DNA of 64,000 bases from Bacteroidales bacterium UBA6428. Lineage in GTDB: Bacteria > Bacteroidota > Bacteroidia > Bacteroidales > UBA932. Both the position numbers and the translations under genes were made by a program. Every line of letters starts with the position of its first letter. Within the stretch, counting starts at the first letter, position 1. Below the pieces are notes generated by a model, which searched no databases, was not told the DNA's origin, and saw only the letters and a list, made by a program, of their open reading frames with translations. Below are positions 1 to 8,629 of this stretch, piece by piece. The DNA is taken from contig DJOW01000017.1 in assembly GCA_002437305.1 (NCBI GenBank), positions 16,852-80,851 on the forward strand, given 5' to 3'.

Positions 1-2
1 AT

Positions 3-146
3 CAGCAGGGCGGTTATCAGCAACAACAGCAACCGAATCAGCAGGGCGGTTATCAGCAGCAGCCCGTTCAGCAGACACAGCAGACACAGGTGAATCCAAT
101 TGAGATTGCCGCGGCGGACATGCCGCAGGACGACCTCCCGTTCTGA
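3..146 (+). CDS. ssb: Single-stranded DNA-binding protein, C-terminal end (partial)
   Basis: Only the last 47 codons are in the window; the 5' part lies to the left. The reading frame gives a glutamine/glycine/tyrosine-rich linker and ends in the acidic tip DDLPF, the form of the SSB C-terminal peptide that recruits replication and repair proteins. The linker DNA contains a 36-bp period (positions 3-38 and again from 39), coding for repeated QQGGYQQ. The OB-fold is not visible, so the call rests on the tip and linker alone. purA follows 33 bp downstream on the same strand. Confidence 0.8.
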   Translation, partial: QQGGYQQQQQPNQQGGYQQQPVQQTQQTQVNPIEIAAADMPQDDLPF

Positions 147-179
147 CATTTAAGAATACAAAAACGAATACTATAAGAC

Positions 180-1445
180 ATGAGTTCAAAGCTTGACGTA
201 GTCCTTGGTCTCCAGTGGGGAGATGAAGGAAAAGGAAAGATTGTGGATGTGCTTGCGGGACGCTATCCCGCGGTGGCAAGGTTTCAAGGGGGGCCGAACG
301 CCGGCCATTCCCTGCATTTCGACGGCAAGAGCTTCGTGGTCCGCAGCATACCTTCGGGAATATTCCGTGAAGGATCCACGAACATCATCGGAAGCGGCGT
401 GGTTCTGGATCCGATCACTCTCAGAGAAGAGTGCGGCAACGTGGAGAAGATGAACATCAACCCGAAAGAGAAACTGTTCATCTCCAAGAAGGCAAACTTG
501 ATCCTTCCGACCCACAGGCTTCTTGACGCCGCCTACGAGGCCGCAGCGGGTAAGGGAAAGATCGGTTCCACCCTCAAGGGCATCGGGCCGGCCTACACCG
601 ACAAGATCAGCAGGCATGGCCTCAGGGTCGGCGACATCCTCGCCCCTGATTTCAAAGAGAGGTTCGAGAAACTCAAGGCCAGACATATTCAGTTGCTCTC
701 AGACCTGCACTTCGAGTGCGACCCGGCCAAGGACGAGGCCGAGTGGATGAGCGCCATCGAGTTCCTCAAGGGATTCAACCTCATAGACTGCGAGTACTTC
801 GTGAACAAATGGCTGGAAGACAAGCCGATGCTTGCGGAAGGCGCGCAGGGCTCGATGCTGGACATCGACTACGGTTCATATCCATTCGTCACATCATCGT
901 CAACTACGGTAGGAGGAGTCTGCACCGGACTTGGAGTCGCCCCGTCAAAGATCGGACACGTCTACGGAATATTCAAGGCCTACTGCACGCGTGTGGGCAG
1001 CGGCCCGTTCCCGACAGAATTGTTCGACGAGACCGGTGAGAGGCTCCGCCAGGTCGGGCACGAGTTCGGAGCCGTCACAGGCCGTCCCCGCCGCTGCGGC
1101 TGGCTGGACCTCGTGGCGCTGAAGTACACCGTGATGATCGACGGAGTGACCGACCTCATCATGATGAAATCCGACTGCCTGGATGATTTCGAGACAATCA
1201 AGGTCTGCACTTCCTACAAGGTGGACGGCAAGGAGACCGACCAGGTTCCGTTCGACATCGCCGCCAAGATCGAGCCGGTTTACACCGAGTTCCCCGGCTG
1301 GAAGAAAGACCTCACCGGAGTCCGCAAGGAAAGCGGGCTTCCGCAGGAATTCAAGAACTACATCAAATTCATGGAAGATTATCTCGGAGTGCCGATCAGC
1401 ATAATCTCCCTCGGTCCTGACCGCGAGGCCACCATCGAGCGGTAA
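180..1445 (+). CDS. purA: Adenylosuccinate synthetase
   Basis: This enzyme joins IMP and aspartate with GTP to form adenylosuccinate, the first committed step of AMP synthesis in the cytoplasm. The 421-residue length is normal for the family. The N-terminal P-loop-like signature WGDEGKGK lies at residues 13-20, followed by QGGPNAGHS near residues 36-44 with the conserved histidine. The stretches KGIGPAYTDK, VGGVCTGLG and TGRPRRCGW are also typical. The ATG at 180 starts the protein directly before the signature. It lies 33 bp after ssb and converges with a decayed sigma/anti-sigma pair. Confidence 0.97.
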   Translation: MSSKLDVVLGLQWGDEGKGKIVDVLAGRYPAVARFQGGPNAGHSLHFDGKSFVVRSIPSGIFREGSTNIIGSGVVLDPITLREECGNVEKMNINPKEKLFISKKANLILPTHRLLDAAYEAAAGKGKIGSTLKGIGPAYTDKISRHGLRVGDILAPDFKERFEKLKARHIQLLSDLHFECDPAKDEAEWMSAIEFLKGFNLIDCEYFVNKWLEDKPMLAEGAQGSMLDIDYGSYPFVTSSSTTVGGVCTGLGVAPSKIGHVYGIFKAYCTRVGSGPFPTELFDETGERLRQVGHEFGAVTGRPRRCGWLDLVALKYTVMIDGVTDLIMMKSDCLDDFETIKVCTSYKVDGKETDQVPFDIAAKIEPVYTEFPGWKKDLTGVRKESGLPQEFKNYIKFMEDYLGVPISIISLGPDREATIER

Positions 1446-1602
1446 GGCAACGGTGAAGTAACCCATCACGGCGCGCTTCGTCATATTCAGAGGCCAGTCC
1501 TTCCGGAGAGGTGAGGAAAGCCTTGAGCTTCAGTTCCTCGGCTTCGGAAAGGGTTCCCTCGAAAAACCTGTCGATATATTCATTGATCCTATTCATCTTC
1601 AT
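1396..1602 (-). pseudogene. Truncated anti-sigma factor (FecR-like N-terminus)
   Basis: The first 42 or so codons read as the helical N-terminus typical of Bacteroidota anti-sigma factors: MNRINEYIDRFFEGTLS, followed by SEAEELKLKAFLTSPEG. After that the frame runs into low-similarity sequence and overlaps the 3' end of purA. No transmembrane or FecR domain follows. The ATG at 1596-1602 overlaps the end of the sigma remnant upstream, the usual coupling of a sigma/anti-sigma pair. I infer a deletion that removed the rest of the gene. The family call is from pattern recognition of the N-terminus only. Confidence 0.5.
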
Positions 1603-1892
1603 CTCTGAATTTGTCCCTTAAAATTTTTCTTGCCCCTGAGATGTGCATCCGGACCGCGGCCTGGTGCATTCCAGGGTCTTTTGCTATCCGTTTGCCTCCC
1701 GCTCGCTTTCCTGTGTTCGTCGATCTCAAGGTTTCTGCCTGTCCTTGACAGCAGCACTATCGCCTCTTTCACGCTTCCGATCTTGTACTTTCTTCCCCAA
1801 AGCCTGCAGAAGGCGTCTTGCAGCAGAACGTCTTCTGATTTCCACCGGCCCTTGAGGGCCAGGAACGCTTCTGTGAGAAAGTCATCGATCAT
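1589..1892 (-). pseudogene. Decayed ECF-type RNA polymerase sigma factor
   Basis: The 5' half from ATG 1892 reads like sigma region 2 (DAFCRLWGRKYKIGSVKEA, then LLSRTGRNLEIDEHRK). A different frame downstream, ending at a stop at 1589-1591, reads HQAAVRMHISGARKILRDKF, the recognition helix of sigma region 4. The two halves are out of frame and only about 30 bp apart, so the linker and most of region 4 are missing. This is a remnant with an internal deletion and frameshift rather than a working sigma factor. A sequencing error could explain the frameshift but not the missing segment. Confidence 0.5.
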
Positions 1893-2276
1893 CGTTTGAA
1901 CTTTTCACTGATATAAACGGAAAGACCGGAAAAATGTAACATTGTCGCGGTGGTTTTTCGTCTGTTCACTCCATCCCGTTTGTTCGGTCAGCATGATCAC
2001 TTCGATGCTTCGACAATCTCAGCAACCACAAGATTAGTGGCCAGGGGGATATCTTTCCTTTTCGCAAGGAAAATTCAGGCATATATTTTCCTTGCGAAAA
2101 GGGAAGTCTTATTTTTGCAAAAAAATAATGAATATGGAACTGTAACTATCCACCAAGATGGCTTGACAATATCAGTGGTTCCGGCATGAAGATTATAAGA
2201 TAGCCAAAACAGCTGTACGTTGGCTGCGGGACAAAGTAAGCTGATAAACATCTTCAATCAGCCCAGCAAAGCAGAG
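1893..2276. other. Gene-free interval with one long inverted repeat
   Basis: This stretch of 384 bp lies between the sigma remnant and the ketoreductase gene. It is AT-richer than the flanks. The only clear structure is the inverted repeat at 2056-2106, listed separately. No convincing coding frame was found on either strand. Confidence 0.6.
2056..2106. repeat. 19-bp inverted repeat with 12-bp loop
   Basis: The left arm TTCCTTTTCGCAAGGAAAA (2056-2074) is mirrored by TTTTCCTTGCGAAAAGGGAA (from 2087), with one extra G as the only flaw. A T-rich run follows about 8 bp later on the plus strand. It could be a long hairpin terminator or a remnant of a small mobile element. No gene ends close by on the plus strand, so its role is open. 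Confidence 0.7.
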
Positions 2277-3005
2277 TTAGTACAGTCCCCCGTTGATGGA
2301 GATGACCTGGCCGGTGATGTAGGCGGAGTCCGGAGATGCGAGGAAACCGACAAGGGCGGCGACCTCCTCAGGCTTTCCGAAACGGCGGGCCGGGATCTGG
2401 GCCTTGAGAGATGCCTCGTCAAGGCCTTCGATCATGTCGGTCTCCACAAAGCCCGGAGCGACGGCGTTGACGGTGATTTTTCTAGGAGCAAGTTCCTGGG
2501 CCAGAGCCTTTGTGGCGGCGATCAAGCCACCCTTTGCGGCCGAATAGTTCGTCTGGCCGGGCAGTCCTTTGAGACCGGAAAGAGAGGCCATGTTGATGAT
2601 TCGTCCATTTCTGTGCGAGACCATCGGCTGAAGGAACGGACGGGTGACGTTGTAGAAACTGTTCAGATCCGTGGCCATCACCCTGAACCAATCGTCATGT
2701 TCCATCCAGAGCATCAGGTTATCCCTTCTCACTCCCGCGTTGTTCACCAGCACCTCCACATAATCATCCGGATGACTTTCCTGCCAACCTTCTATCGCCT
2801 TGACTGCCGCCTCAGTGTCAGACACATCGAACTTAAGAAGCTCCCCGCTGCCACCGGCCTCCTCAATCAGACGGAGAGTCTCGCGCGCTGCATCATCGTT
2901 AGAGACATAGTTAATCACTACACAGAATCCCATCCGGGCAAGTCTCACACATACCGCCCGCCCGATTCCGCGGCTTCCCCCGGTCACAAAAGCGTATTTC
3001 GACAT
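2277..3005 (-). CDS. fabG: 3-oxoacyl-ACP reductase, SDR family (FabG-like)
   Basis: This is a short-chain dehydrogenase that reduces the beta-keto group on an ACP-bound chain with NAD(P)H. The 242-residue protein has the nucleotide-binding TGGSRGIG at residues 8-15, NNAG at 88-91, a catalytic serine near 141, and YSAAK with Tyr154 and Lys158. The C-terminus ITGQVISINGGLY is typical of FabG. It is the last gene of the polyene cluster on the minus strand, 129 bp from the flavoprotein gene, and has its own -7 element upstream. Housekeeping FabG cannot be excluded by sequence, but the context argues for polyene ketoreduction. Confidence 0.9.
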   Translation of the reverse strand: MSKYAFVTGGSRGIGRAVCVRLARMGFCVVINYVSNDDAARETLRLIEEAGGSGELLKFDVSDTEAAVKAIEGWQESHPDDYVEVLVNNAGVRRDNLMLWMEHDDWFRVMATDLNSFYNVTRPFLQPMVSHRNGRIINMASLSGLKGLPGQTNYSAAKGGLIAATKALAQELAPRKITVNAVAPGFVETDMIEGLDEASLKAQIPARRFGKPEEVAALVGFLASPDSAYITGQVISINGGLY

Positions 3006-3030
3006 AAGATGTTCAAAATTAATTTCAGTG

Positions 3031-3038
3031 CAAACATA
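3031..3038 (-). promoter_or_regulatory. Bacteroidota -7 element upstream of fabG
   Basis: The minus strand reads TATGTTTG, an exact TAnnTTTG match, 26-33 bp before the fabG start codon. No clear TTTG -33 element was found at the expected spacing, so the promoter call is moderate. Confidence 0.5.
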
Positions 3039-3134
3039 CGCAATAATTTTTCATCATCATAAAATGATAATCATTAAATGACGATGAGGTTGTTGTTTTT
3101 TAACGGTCATTCAGTTGGATGGGAAGCGACAGGA

Positions 3135-4547
3135 TCAGCGAAAGACGGTAAAATCCCTGCCGAGGATCTCGCGGCAGGTGAAGATGGAGGTCATTGAGAC
3201 ACCGAGGAGGCCGTGGAGGTTGAGGCTTTGGCCGGTGAAAAGGAGGTTATCCAAAGGGGTGCGAGGCGAAAGGACAGTGCGCAGAGGGGTTTCCCAATTA
3301 TGGCGGATGCCGAAGACGGAGCCTTGCGGAGTGAATGTGTAGCGGGAATATGTCAAAGGGGTGCTGGTGCAGGCCCTCTCAATGCTGTCGTCCAACCACG
3401 GCAATCGTTGTTTTACCAAGCCAAGGCACTCTTGGAGTTTCTCACGCTTTGCCTGTTCATAGGACTCTCCCTTAATCATAGAAAAAGGCATAGGACTCAT
3501 CAGATCCAGATGCGTCACTCCACCATGCGGCTTAGGATAAAAAAAGACCATAACCGATTCGGTGGCTGACGGAGCCGAATGCCAAAGATCAATGCCCTCG
3601 CGATGAATGAATATGTTCCCGTCGGGACACACCGGCACTTCGGGTTTCAGGCAGAGGTTCGCAGTAAACACTCCGAACGTGTTGTCCAAAGACGAAATCC
3701 TTTCTTTGTAAACCTTTCGGAGGCCGTCAGAGATAAGCTCAAGTGTCACAGCAGGATGTGCGTCTGAGATCACCCAATCAGCCCTCAGTGTCTCAGTTCC
3801 GTTCACCTGAACTTCGGAAACCTTGCCACTCTCGGCTATAATCGAAGTCACCCTGGCATTGGTGCGAACCGTTCCTCCCATTGAAGTAATTGAATCCACC
3901 ATCCGATGGGCAATTTGATCCCCACCACCTTCCAACTTCCAAGCACTTTGAATGAACGAATTATTGATCTGAGCGAACACGTACAACGGCAGCGACTCCC
4001 GAAGTTCCATCCTCATGAATGCACCGCTGAGAACCTGACGAAGAAGAGGATCTGATATCGTGGAGTGAAGATATTCATAGGCGCCGCGGCCCAGAAGTTC
4101 ATTCATCTCGACGCTGTCGCCCTCAAAGATTTTGAATATGTCGTCCCCGACCTTTCGGAGGAAGCGGGCATATTCCCGAAGATTGTCTCTTTCAGCGGGG
4201 AAACGCTCGCAGAGCCGCTCCACAAAACGATCGTGGCCAGAGGCCAGAGGGAAACTTTGATTTCCGATGACAATCTCATCAACACAATCGGGATTTATCT
4301 GTCTCCACGGCAGATCCATCAATCCGAAATATTCAAAGAAAGGTCGCAGGGACTGGCCTTCGCCGAGACCTCCTACATAGTGGAGCCCCGTGTCGAACAC
4401 ACGTCCGCCGCGCCTGAAGGACTGGAGGCAGCCACCTGGTTTGGCGGCCTGTTCCAGAATCGTCACCCGGAAACCTTTCCTGGCCAGGATGCAGCCACAT
4501 TCCAGGCCACCTAAACCGCTTCCTATGATGATGACGCTTCTGTCCAT
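3135..4547 (-). CDS. FAD-dependent oxidoreductase, phytoene desaturase/CrtISO-like
   Basis: The 470-residue protein begins with a dinucleotide-binding fold, IIIGSGLGGLECG, followed by LEQAAKPGGCLQSF and the RGGRVFDTGLHYVGG block typical of carotenoid desaturase/retinol saturase-like flavoproteins. The C-terminus carries NLLFTGQSLNLHGLLGV, the second FAD-contact motif of the family. Related genes occur in flexirubin and aryl-polyene clusters, where they may adjust double bonds or oxidise the head group; the exact reaction here is not known. It starts 20 bp after the ketosynthase stop on the same strand. Confidence 0.85.
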   Translation of the reverse strand: MDRSVIIIGSGLGGLECGCILARKGFRVTILEQAAKPGGCLQSFRRGGRVFDTGLHYVGGLGEGQSLRPFFEYFGLMDLPWRQINPDCVDEIVIGNQSFPLASGHDRFVERLCERFPAERDNLREYARFLRKVGDDIFKIFEGDSVEMNELLGRGAYEYLHSTISDPLLRQVLSGAFMRMELRESLPLYVFAQINNSFIQSAWKLEGGGDQIAHRMVDSITSMGGTVRTNARVTSIIAESGKVSEVQVNGTETLRADWVISDAHPAVTLELISDGLRKVYKERISSLDNTFGVFTANLCLKPEVPVCPDGNIFIHREGIDLWHSAPSATESVMVFFYPKPHGGVTHLDLMSPMPFSMIKGESYEQAKREKLQECLGLVKQRLPWLDDSIERACTSTPLTYSRYTFTPQGSVFGIRHNWETPLRTVLSPRTPLDNLLFTGQSLNLHGLLGVSMTSIFTCREILGRDFTVFR

Positions 4548-4567
4548 TTAAGCCACCTTTCCGGAAA

Positions 4568-5788
4568 TCAATGAAGATTCTTGATTATCAATGTGGAGTT
4601 AGTGCCCCCGAAGCCGAACGAATTGGATAGGAACACATCGAAATGTCTGGACATCCTCTCGGCCGGAATCAGAAGCCTCGCGGAATCCTCGTCCGGATTC
4701 TCGAAATTCAGATTCGCGGCGATGAAGTCGTTCTTCATCATGAGCATTGAGTAAATCACCTCGCTGGCACCCGCCATCCACATCTCGTGTCCGGTCTGTG
4801 ATTTCGTACTTGTGACAGGGACTGTCCTGTCACCGAAGACGGCAGCGATCGCCTTGGCCTCATTGGCGTCACCGATGTGAGTCGATGTGGCGTGGGCATT
4901 GATGTAACCTATCGCAGACCTGTCTATTCCGGCCTGATTCACAGCCATTTCCAAAGAGCGTTTAGGGCCATCGACATTTGGGGTGGAGATGTGTTCCCCG
5001 TTGCCGGAAAAGCCATAGCCTAAAATCTCTCCATAAATCCTCGCTCCCCTACGAACGGCACTCTCGTAACTTTCCAGAATCACTGTGGCCGCTCCGCCAC
5101 TCGGCACAAGCCCGTCACGATCACGGTCAAAAGGACGGCTCGCCTTTTCCGGCTCGTTTTCTCTGACGGAGAACGCCGAGATGCCATCGAATGAGGCAAC
5201 CGCATAAGGATGAACCTCCTGGGCTCCGCCGCAGACAACCATTTCCTGAAGGCCATGCTGAATCAGCAGGGCTCCGAGACCGATTGCATGCGAACCACTG
5301 GCACAAGCCCCTGACACAGTAAGGTTAATCCCTTTAAGTCTGAATATGCAGTCAAGGTTCATTGTGACAGTAGAGTTCATGGACTGGAAGATCGCTCCGG
5401 AGCCGCACATCATGGTGTCCTTCTTCTCCCGGATGATGTCAATGGACTCTATCACCGGAAGAGCCGATGAATCATTCCCATAAAGAAGACCGACCACATT
5501 GGAGTCAAGATATTCCTCATCCACCCCCGCGTCACGCAGGGCATCCCTGGTGGCGCAGTAGGCGAACTTGGCCTGCTGAGGCATGAAAACACGCTGTGAA
5601 CGGCTCAGTTCTTTCTTGAGGTCAGGGACTTCCACCTTCCCGGTCAAGGCTGAACGGAAACCGATCTCCTTTCTTTGCGGATCGAAGACAATCCCGGATT
5701 TACCCTCGTAGAGAGAATCACGGACATCCTCCAGAGTCTTCCCAAGGCACGACCAGATGCCCATCCCTGTTATCACTACCCTATTCAT
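4568..5788 (-). CDS. Beta-ketoacyl-ACP synthase, FabF-like, cysteine-active
   Basis: This ketosynthase condenses a growing ACP-bound chain with malonyl-ACP. The 406-residue protein starts MNRVVITGMG at an ATG (5786-5788) that overlaps the end of the upstream acyltransferase by 8 bp; a longer upstream frame lacks homology. Catalytic residues are all present: Cys162 in SGACASGSH, His299 in NAHATST, and His334 in TGHEMW. The C-terminal NSFGFGGTNSTLII is typical. It sits in the left arm of the polyene cluster, behind the ligase and acyltransferase genes. Confidence 0.92.
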   Translation of the reverse strand: MNRVVITGMGIWSCLGKTLEDVRDSLYEGKSGIVFDPQRKEIGFRSALTGKVEVPDLKKELSRSQRVFMPQQAKFAYCATRDALRDAGVDEEYLDSNVVGLLYGNDSSALPVIESIDIIREKKDTMMCGSGAIFQSMNSTVTMNLDCIFRLKGINLTVSGACASGSHAIGLGALLIQHGLQEMVVCGGAQEVHPYAVASFDGISAFSVRENEPEKASRPFDRDRDGLVPSGGAATVILESYESAVRRGARIYGEILGYGFSGNGEHISTPNVDGPKRSLEMAVNQAGIDRSAIGYINAHATSTHIGDANEAKAIAAVFGDRTVPVTSTKSQTGHEMWMAGASEVIYSMLMMKNDFIAANLNFENPDEDSARLLIPAERMSRHFDVFLSNSFGFGGTNSTLIIKNLH

Positions 5789-6929
5789 GGCTTCTATCAA
5801 AACAATTATCCACAGGATTTGAATATATTCCAAGGAATATGTCGGCAAGCACCTCCGGCTCATCGACATCGTATTCCTCCAGTTTCTTCAGATGGCGCAG
5901 GAACCTCTCTCTCTGCTCCTCCGAATATTTAACGCCCCTGAACTCGTGCTTTCCGAAACGGATGTCATGGGCGATGAAGTTGTTGGCAGTCAGCCTGTAG
6001 CCGGCATGGATCCTGCGGTCCAAGAGCCTTGCCACCTCACGGTTATATTCAATTCCCGGAAGTGCATCGTAGGCCATAAGATCCTTCTCCGTCACCATCG
6101 GGCAGAATGTCAAGTGCACGTCACCTTTGAAAGATGTGATGCCGGAAAGGATGCTGGAAAGATCCTCGCCCTGTTTTTTGACATATTTCCCGAACCTCGA
6201 CTGGTAAAGCTCAAGAGCCTTCATGTAGTCACAGGTCTCCCATTCGTAGGAGATGGAGAGCGGGACGATGTTCAGTTCGGACAATGCCTTGATCTTGTCA
6301 TCACGCCTGCTGATTCCGAACATCTTGATGATTCCCTGGTCGGTAGCGTCGTTGCCGTCCTTGGTGCGGCCGTTCCTCTGGGCGATCCAGACGGACTCAC
6401 CCCTGTCCACGATGGTGTGCCTGATGTACTCGGACAGATGGACGGATGATTTGTAGAAATCCTTCATGCTGCCGCCTCTCTCCACCCTGAACATCTTGTT
6501 GGACTTGCCGATGTCGATCACCAGACTGGAACTCATCAGATTGGCTCCGAAAGTGATCTCCGAGGTCCGGAAGCCGTGGGTATGAAGAATGTTCTGAAGC
6601 ACTGAGGCGTCCAGCATTATGTCCCTGTGGTTGGACACGAAAAGATAGTGTCCGGCAGGGTCCAGGCTCTCGATTCCGGAGACCGTGTAGGAGGACATGC
6701 TGCGCTTCACGATCTGCTCGTTGACGTACCACATTATCTGTTTCTGGAAGCCGTACACAGTGCTGATGTTCCGTACCTCCGCACGGACATCCTCCACATT
6801 CCTGTCCGGGAAAGCGAACGTGGACAGCAGCGGGAACAAGTCATTGTCCGCTATGCGGTGCATCGCCGCCGGGATCTCCTCGTCACGATAAGGCCTTATG
6901 TCATCGAAGATGGTTTCGCCAATCATCAT
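5781..6929 (-). CDS. Acyltransferase, PlsC/GPAT-like
   Basis: The 382-residue protein carries the acyltransferase block FVSNHRDIMLDA at about residues 97-108. The spacing NHRDIMLD is a variant of the usual HX4D motif. The later ESVWIAQRNGRTKDG occupies the place of the FPEGTR-like substrate block. No transmembrane segment is obvious. Such enzymes in Bacteroidota polyene clusters are thought to join the aryl-polyene chain to a glycerol or lipid acceptor; that is inference here. The ATG codons at 6924-6929 overlap the stop of the ligase gene. Confidence 0.8.
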   Translation of the reverse strand: MMIGETIFDDIRPYRDEEIPAAMHRIADNDLFPLLSTFAFPDRNVEDVRAEVRNISTVYGFQKQIMWYVNEQIVKRSMSSYTVSGIESLDPAGHYLFVSNHRDIMLDASVLQNILHTHGFRTSEITFGANLMSSSLVIDIGKSNKMFRVERGGSMKDFYKSSVHLSEYIRHTIVDRGESVWIAQRNGRTKDGNDATDQGIIKMFGISRRDDKIKALSELNIVPLSISYEWETCDYMKALELYQSRFGKYVKKQGEDLSSILSGITSFKGDVHLTFCPMVTEKDLMAYDALPGIEYNREVARLLDRRIHAGYRLTANNFIAHDIRFGKHEFRGVKYSEEQRERFLRHLKKLEEYDVDEPEVLADIFLGIYSNPVDNCFDRSHE

Positions 6930-8224
6930 TTCTTGTTTCTTAAATCCACGAATTTCACAGGTTTGCGGCTCTTGGCCGGAAAGAGTACCTTTTGGATCTC
7001 CTCCTTTGGACGGATTTCCACATCAGGAGCCACGCGAAGCCTTGAGCGGAACCTGTCCTTAAGGTCCTTCACGACATCGAAACCGGACTCACGCGCCAAT
7101 CCTATCTTCACAACCACATCGTCCGTTCCAGCCTCGGAGTCCTGAACATAAACCACATAGTTGGCTATGTAGTCCACGTTGTCCAGCACATCATTGATGG
7201 CCGGCGGGTAAAGTGTCGTACCTTTGAGCTTGATCATGTTGTTCTTGCGACCCACCAAAGGAGTGAGACGGTAAGAGTTCCTTCCGCACCTGCACCGCTC
7301 AACTCTCTTCGCCGCGATGTCCCCGGTACGGAAGCGCAGAAGAGGCATTCCCTCGACCCCAAGGGTGGTCACCACGATCTCTCCTTCCTCTCCGTCCGGA
7401 ACAGGCATGTTGTCCTCACCGATGATCTCCACAATGATCAATTCCGGATGCACATGGCCACCCATGCCGTACTGGCACTCGGAGAATGTGGCTCCCATCT
7501 CAGTTGATGAATATGTGGCATAGAGATCCACGTCCCACTTCTCCTTTATCTTCGAGCCCAACAGGTTAAGCGAAAAGTCCTGGTTTCTAAGTCCTTCTCC
7601 GATTCCGATGATTCTCTTGACACTTGAGTTACGGTAGTCTATTCCATGTTCCTCGGCGTAATGGATGAGACGGAGAATGAACGATGGCACACACATTATC
7701 GTGTCCGGCTTGATGCGCCGGATCGTGTCCCATTGAAGCTCCGGCACGCCGTTGCCCACCCGGATGATTCCTGCGCCCAACTCCCTGATGCCAAGGAAAT
7801 AAGCCAGCCCGGCCATAAAGCGTTTGTCGATGGTCGTCATAAGCTGGACAACGTTGCCGGGATGCACTCCGGCGCACTCGAATGACTTCTTCTCGTTGTA
7901 GGCAAGCCTTTGGAGATCCTTCTCCGTGCAGCAGAACGTGACAGGATCCCCCAGCGTGCCGGAAGTGGTGATGTAGTCGATCACCTTGTCCCTCGGGACA
8001 CACAGAAAGTCCTCGTTGTAAAGTTGGAGATCTTTCTTCTCGGTGAACGGAATCTTTACAAGGTCCTCAATATGGCGGATGGCGGAGACATCTATCCCGA
8101 AACGGGAAAACATCCTTTGGTAATATGGCGAATTGGCCGCCAGATAGTCCAGTGCCTCGCGCAGTTTCCTCTCCTGAAAGTCTTTGATGGCCTCCACTGA
8201 CCGGAATTCAATGTCCTCTGTCAT
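6926..8224 (-). CDS. AMP-dependent aryl-CoA/acyl-ACP ligase, phenylacetate-CoA ligase family
   Basis: This adenylate-forming enzyme is likely to activate an aromatic acid such as 4-coumarate with ATP. The 432-residue length fits the PaaK family. Visible motifs are TTSGTLGDP (about residues 86-94), the phosphate loop; YSSTEMG, the adenine-binding block; and RFRTGD with the C-terminal LVGRKNNMIKLKGTTLYP hinge. CRCG suggests a small metal-binding site, as in some relatives. It is the first gene of the left transcription unit, directly behind a good promoter, and its partner is probably the ammonia-lyase at the far end of the cluster. Confidence 0.88.
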   Translation of the reverse strand: MTEDIEFRSVEAIKDFQERKLREALDYLAANSPYYQRMFSRFGIDVSAIRHIEDLVKIPFTEKKDLQLYNEDFLCVPRDKVIDYITTSGTLGDPVTFCCTEKDLQRLAYNEKKSFECAGVHPGNVVQLMTTIDKRFMAGLAYFLGIRELGAGIIRVGNGVPELQWDTIRRIKPDTIMCVPSFILRLIHYAEEHGIDYRNSSVKRIIGIGEGLRNQDFSLNLLGSKIKEKWDVDLYATYSSTEMGATFSECQYGMGGHVHPELIIVEIIGEDNMPVPDGEEGEIVVTTLGVEGMPLLRFRTGDIAAKRVERCRCGRNSYRLTPLVGRKNNMIKLKGTTLYPPAINDVLDNVDYIANYVVYVQDSEAGTDDVVVKIGLARESGFDVVKDLKDRFRSRLRVAPDVEIRPKEEIQKVLFPAKSRKPVKFVDLRNKK

Positions 8225-8255
8225 CTCGAAAATTTCTGAAAGTCGATTAATCTTG

Positions 8256-8286
8256 CGAAATTAGGCAAAAAGAGCGGTTAATCAAA
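8256..8286 (-). promoter_or_regulatory. Promoter of the left polyene transcription unit
   Basis: On the minus strand TTTG (8283-8286) and TAATTTCG (8256-8263) are separated by 19 bp. This fits the Bacteroidota sigma-ABfr consensus with one mismatch in the -7 element. The start codon of the ligase gene lies 31 bp downstream. Confidence 0.6.
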
Positions 8287-8295
8287 ATCAGCGAT

Positions 8296-8601
8296 ATGCA
8301 TCTGTCATGCGGACTCTGCCCTACTACTTTTAAATTCAGAGATTTTGGAGAAAATCTCGGTACCAGAATGCTCGGTGAGAGAGTGCGAGAGCAACTTGTT
8401 TCTCTATTGAATGAATATGATAAGGTGACACTGGATTTCGAAGGTGTTGATGTCGTGTCAAACTCCTTTGCGGACGAATGCCTTGCAAAGTTATTGCTGA
8501 CTATGTCTCATGACGAGCTGAAACGCAAGACCACTTTCGTTTCGGTCAACGATTTCGCCCGGAAAAACATTGCGGTAGCTTTAGCCCGCAGACTGGGTTA
8601 G
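8296..8601 (+). CDS. STAS-like domain protein (DUF4325-like)
   Basis: This single-domain protein of 101 residues is encoded against the direction of the surrounding cluster. The core VTLDFEGVDVVSNSFADECLA, without the last residue, matches the beta-strand/serine pattern of DUF4325, a STAS-like family. It is often attached to a DNA-binding or ATPase domain, but here it stands alone. The start at 8296 is the first ATG; FKFRDFGENLGTRML at residues 12-26 is the conserved entry to the domain. Its position between two transcription units hints at a regulatory role, which is unproven. Confidence 0.7.
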   Translation: MHLSCGLCPTTFKFRDFGENLGTRMLGERVREQLVSLLNEYDKVTLDFEGVDVVSNSFADECLAKLLLTMSHDELKRKTTFVSVNDFARKNIAVALARRLG

Positions 8602-8629
8602 GAGTCCCAAAGCCAATACATCCCCAGGG

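Noticed and set aside
1950..2189. A 79-codon frame through the long inverted repeat
   Set aside because: It depends on reading the repeat arms as protein; only its last 20 codons look protein-like, which is too little support.
2220..3062. A 280-codon frame on the plus strand opposite fabG
   Set aside because: The SDR motifs on the minus strand are clear, and this frame has no domain.
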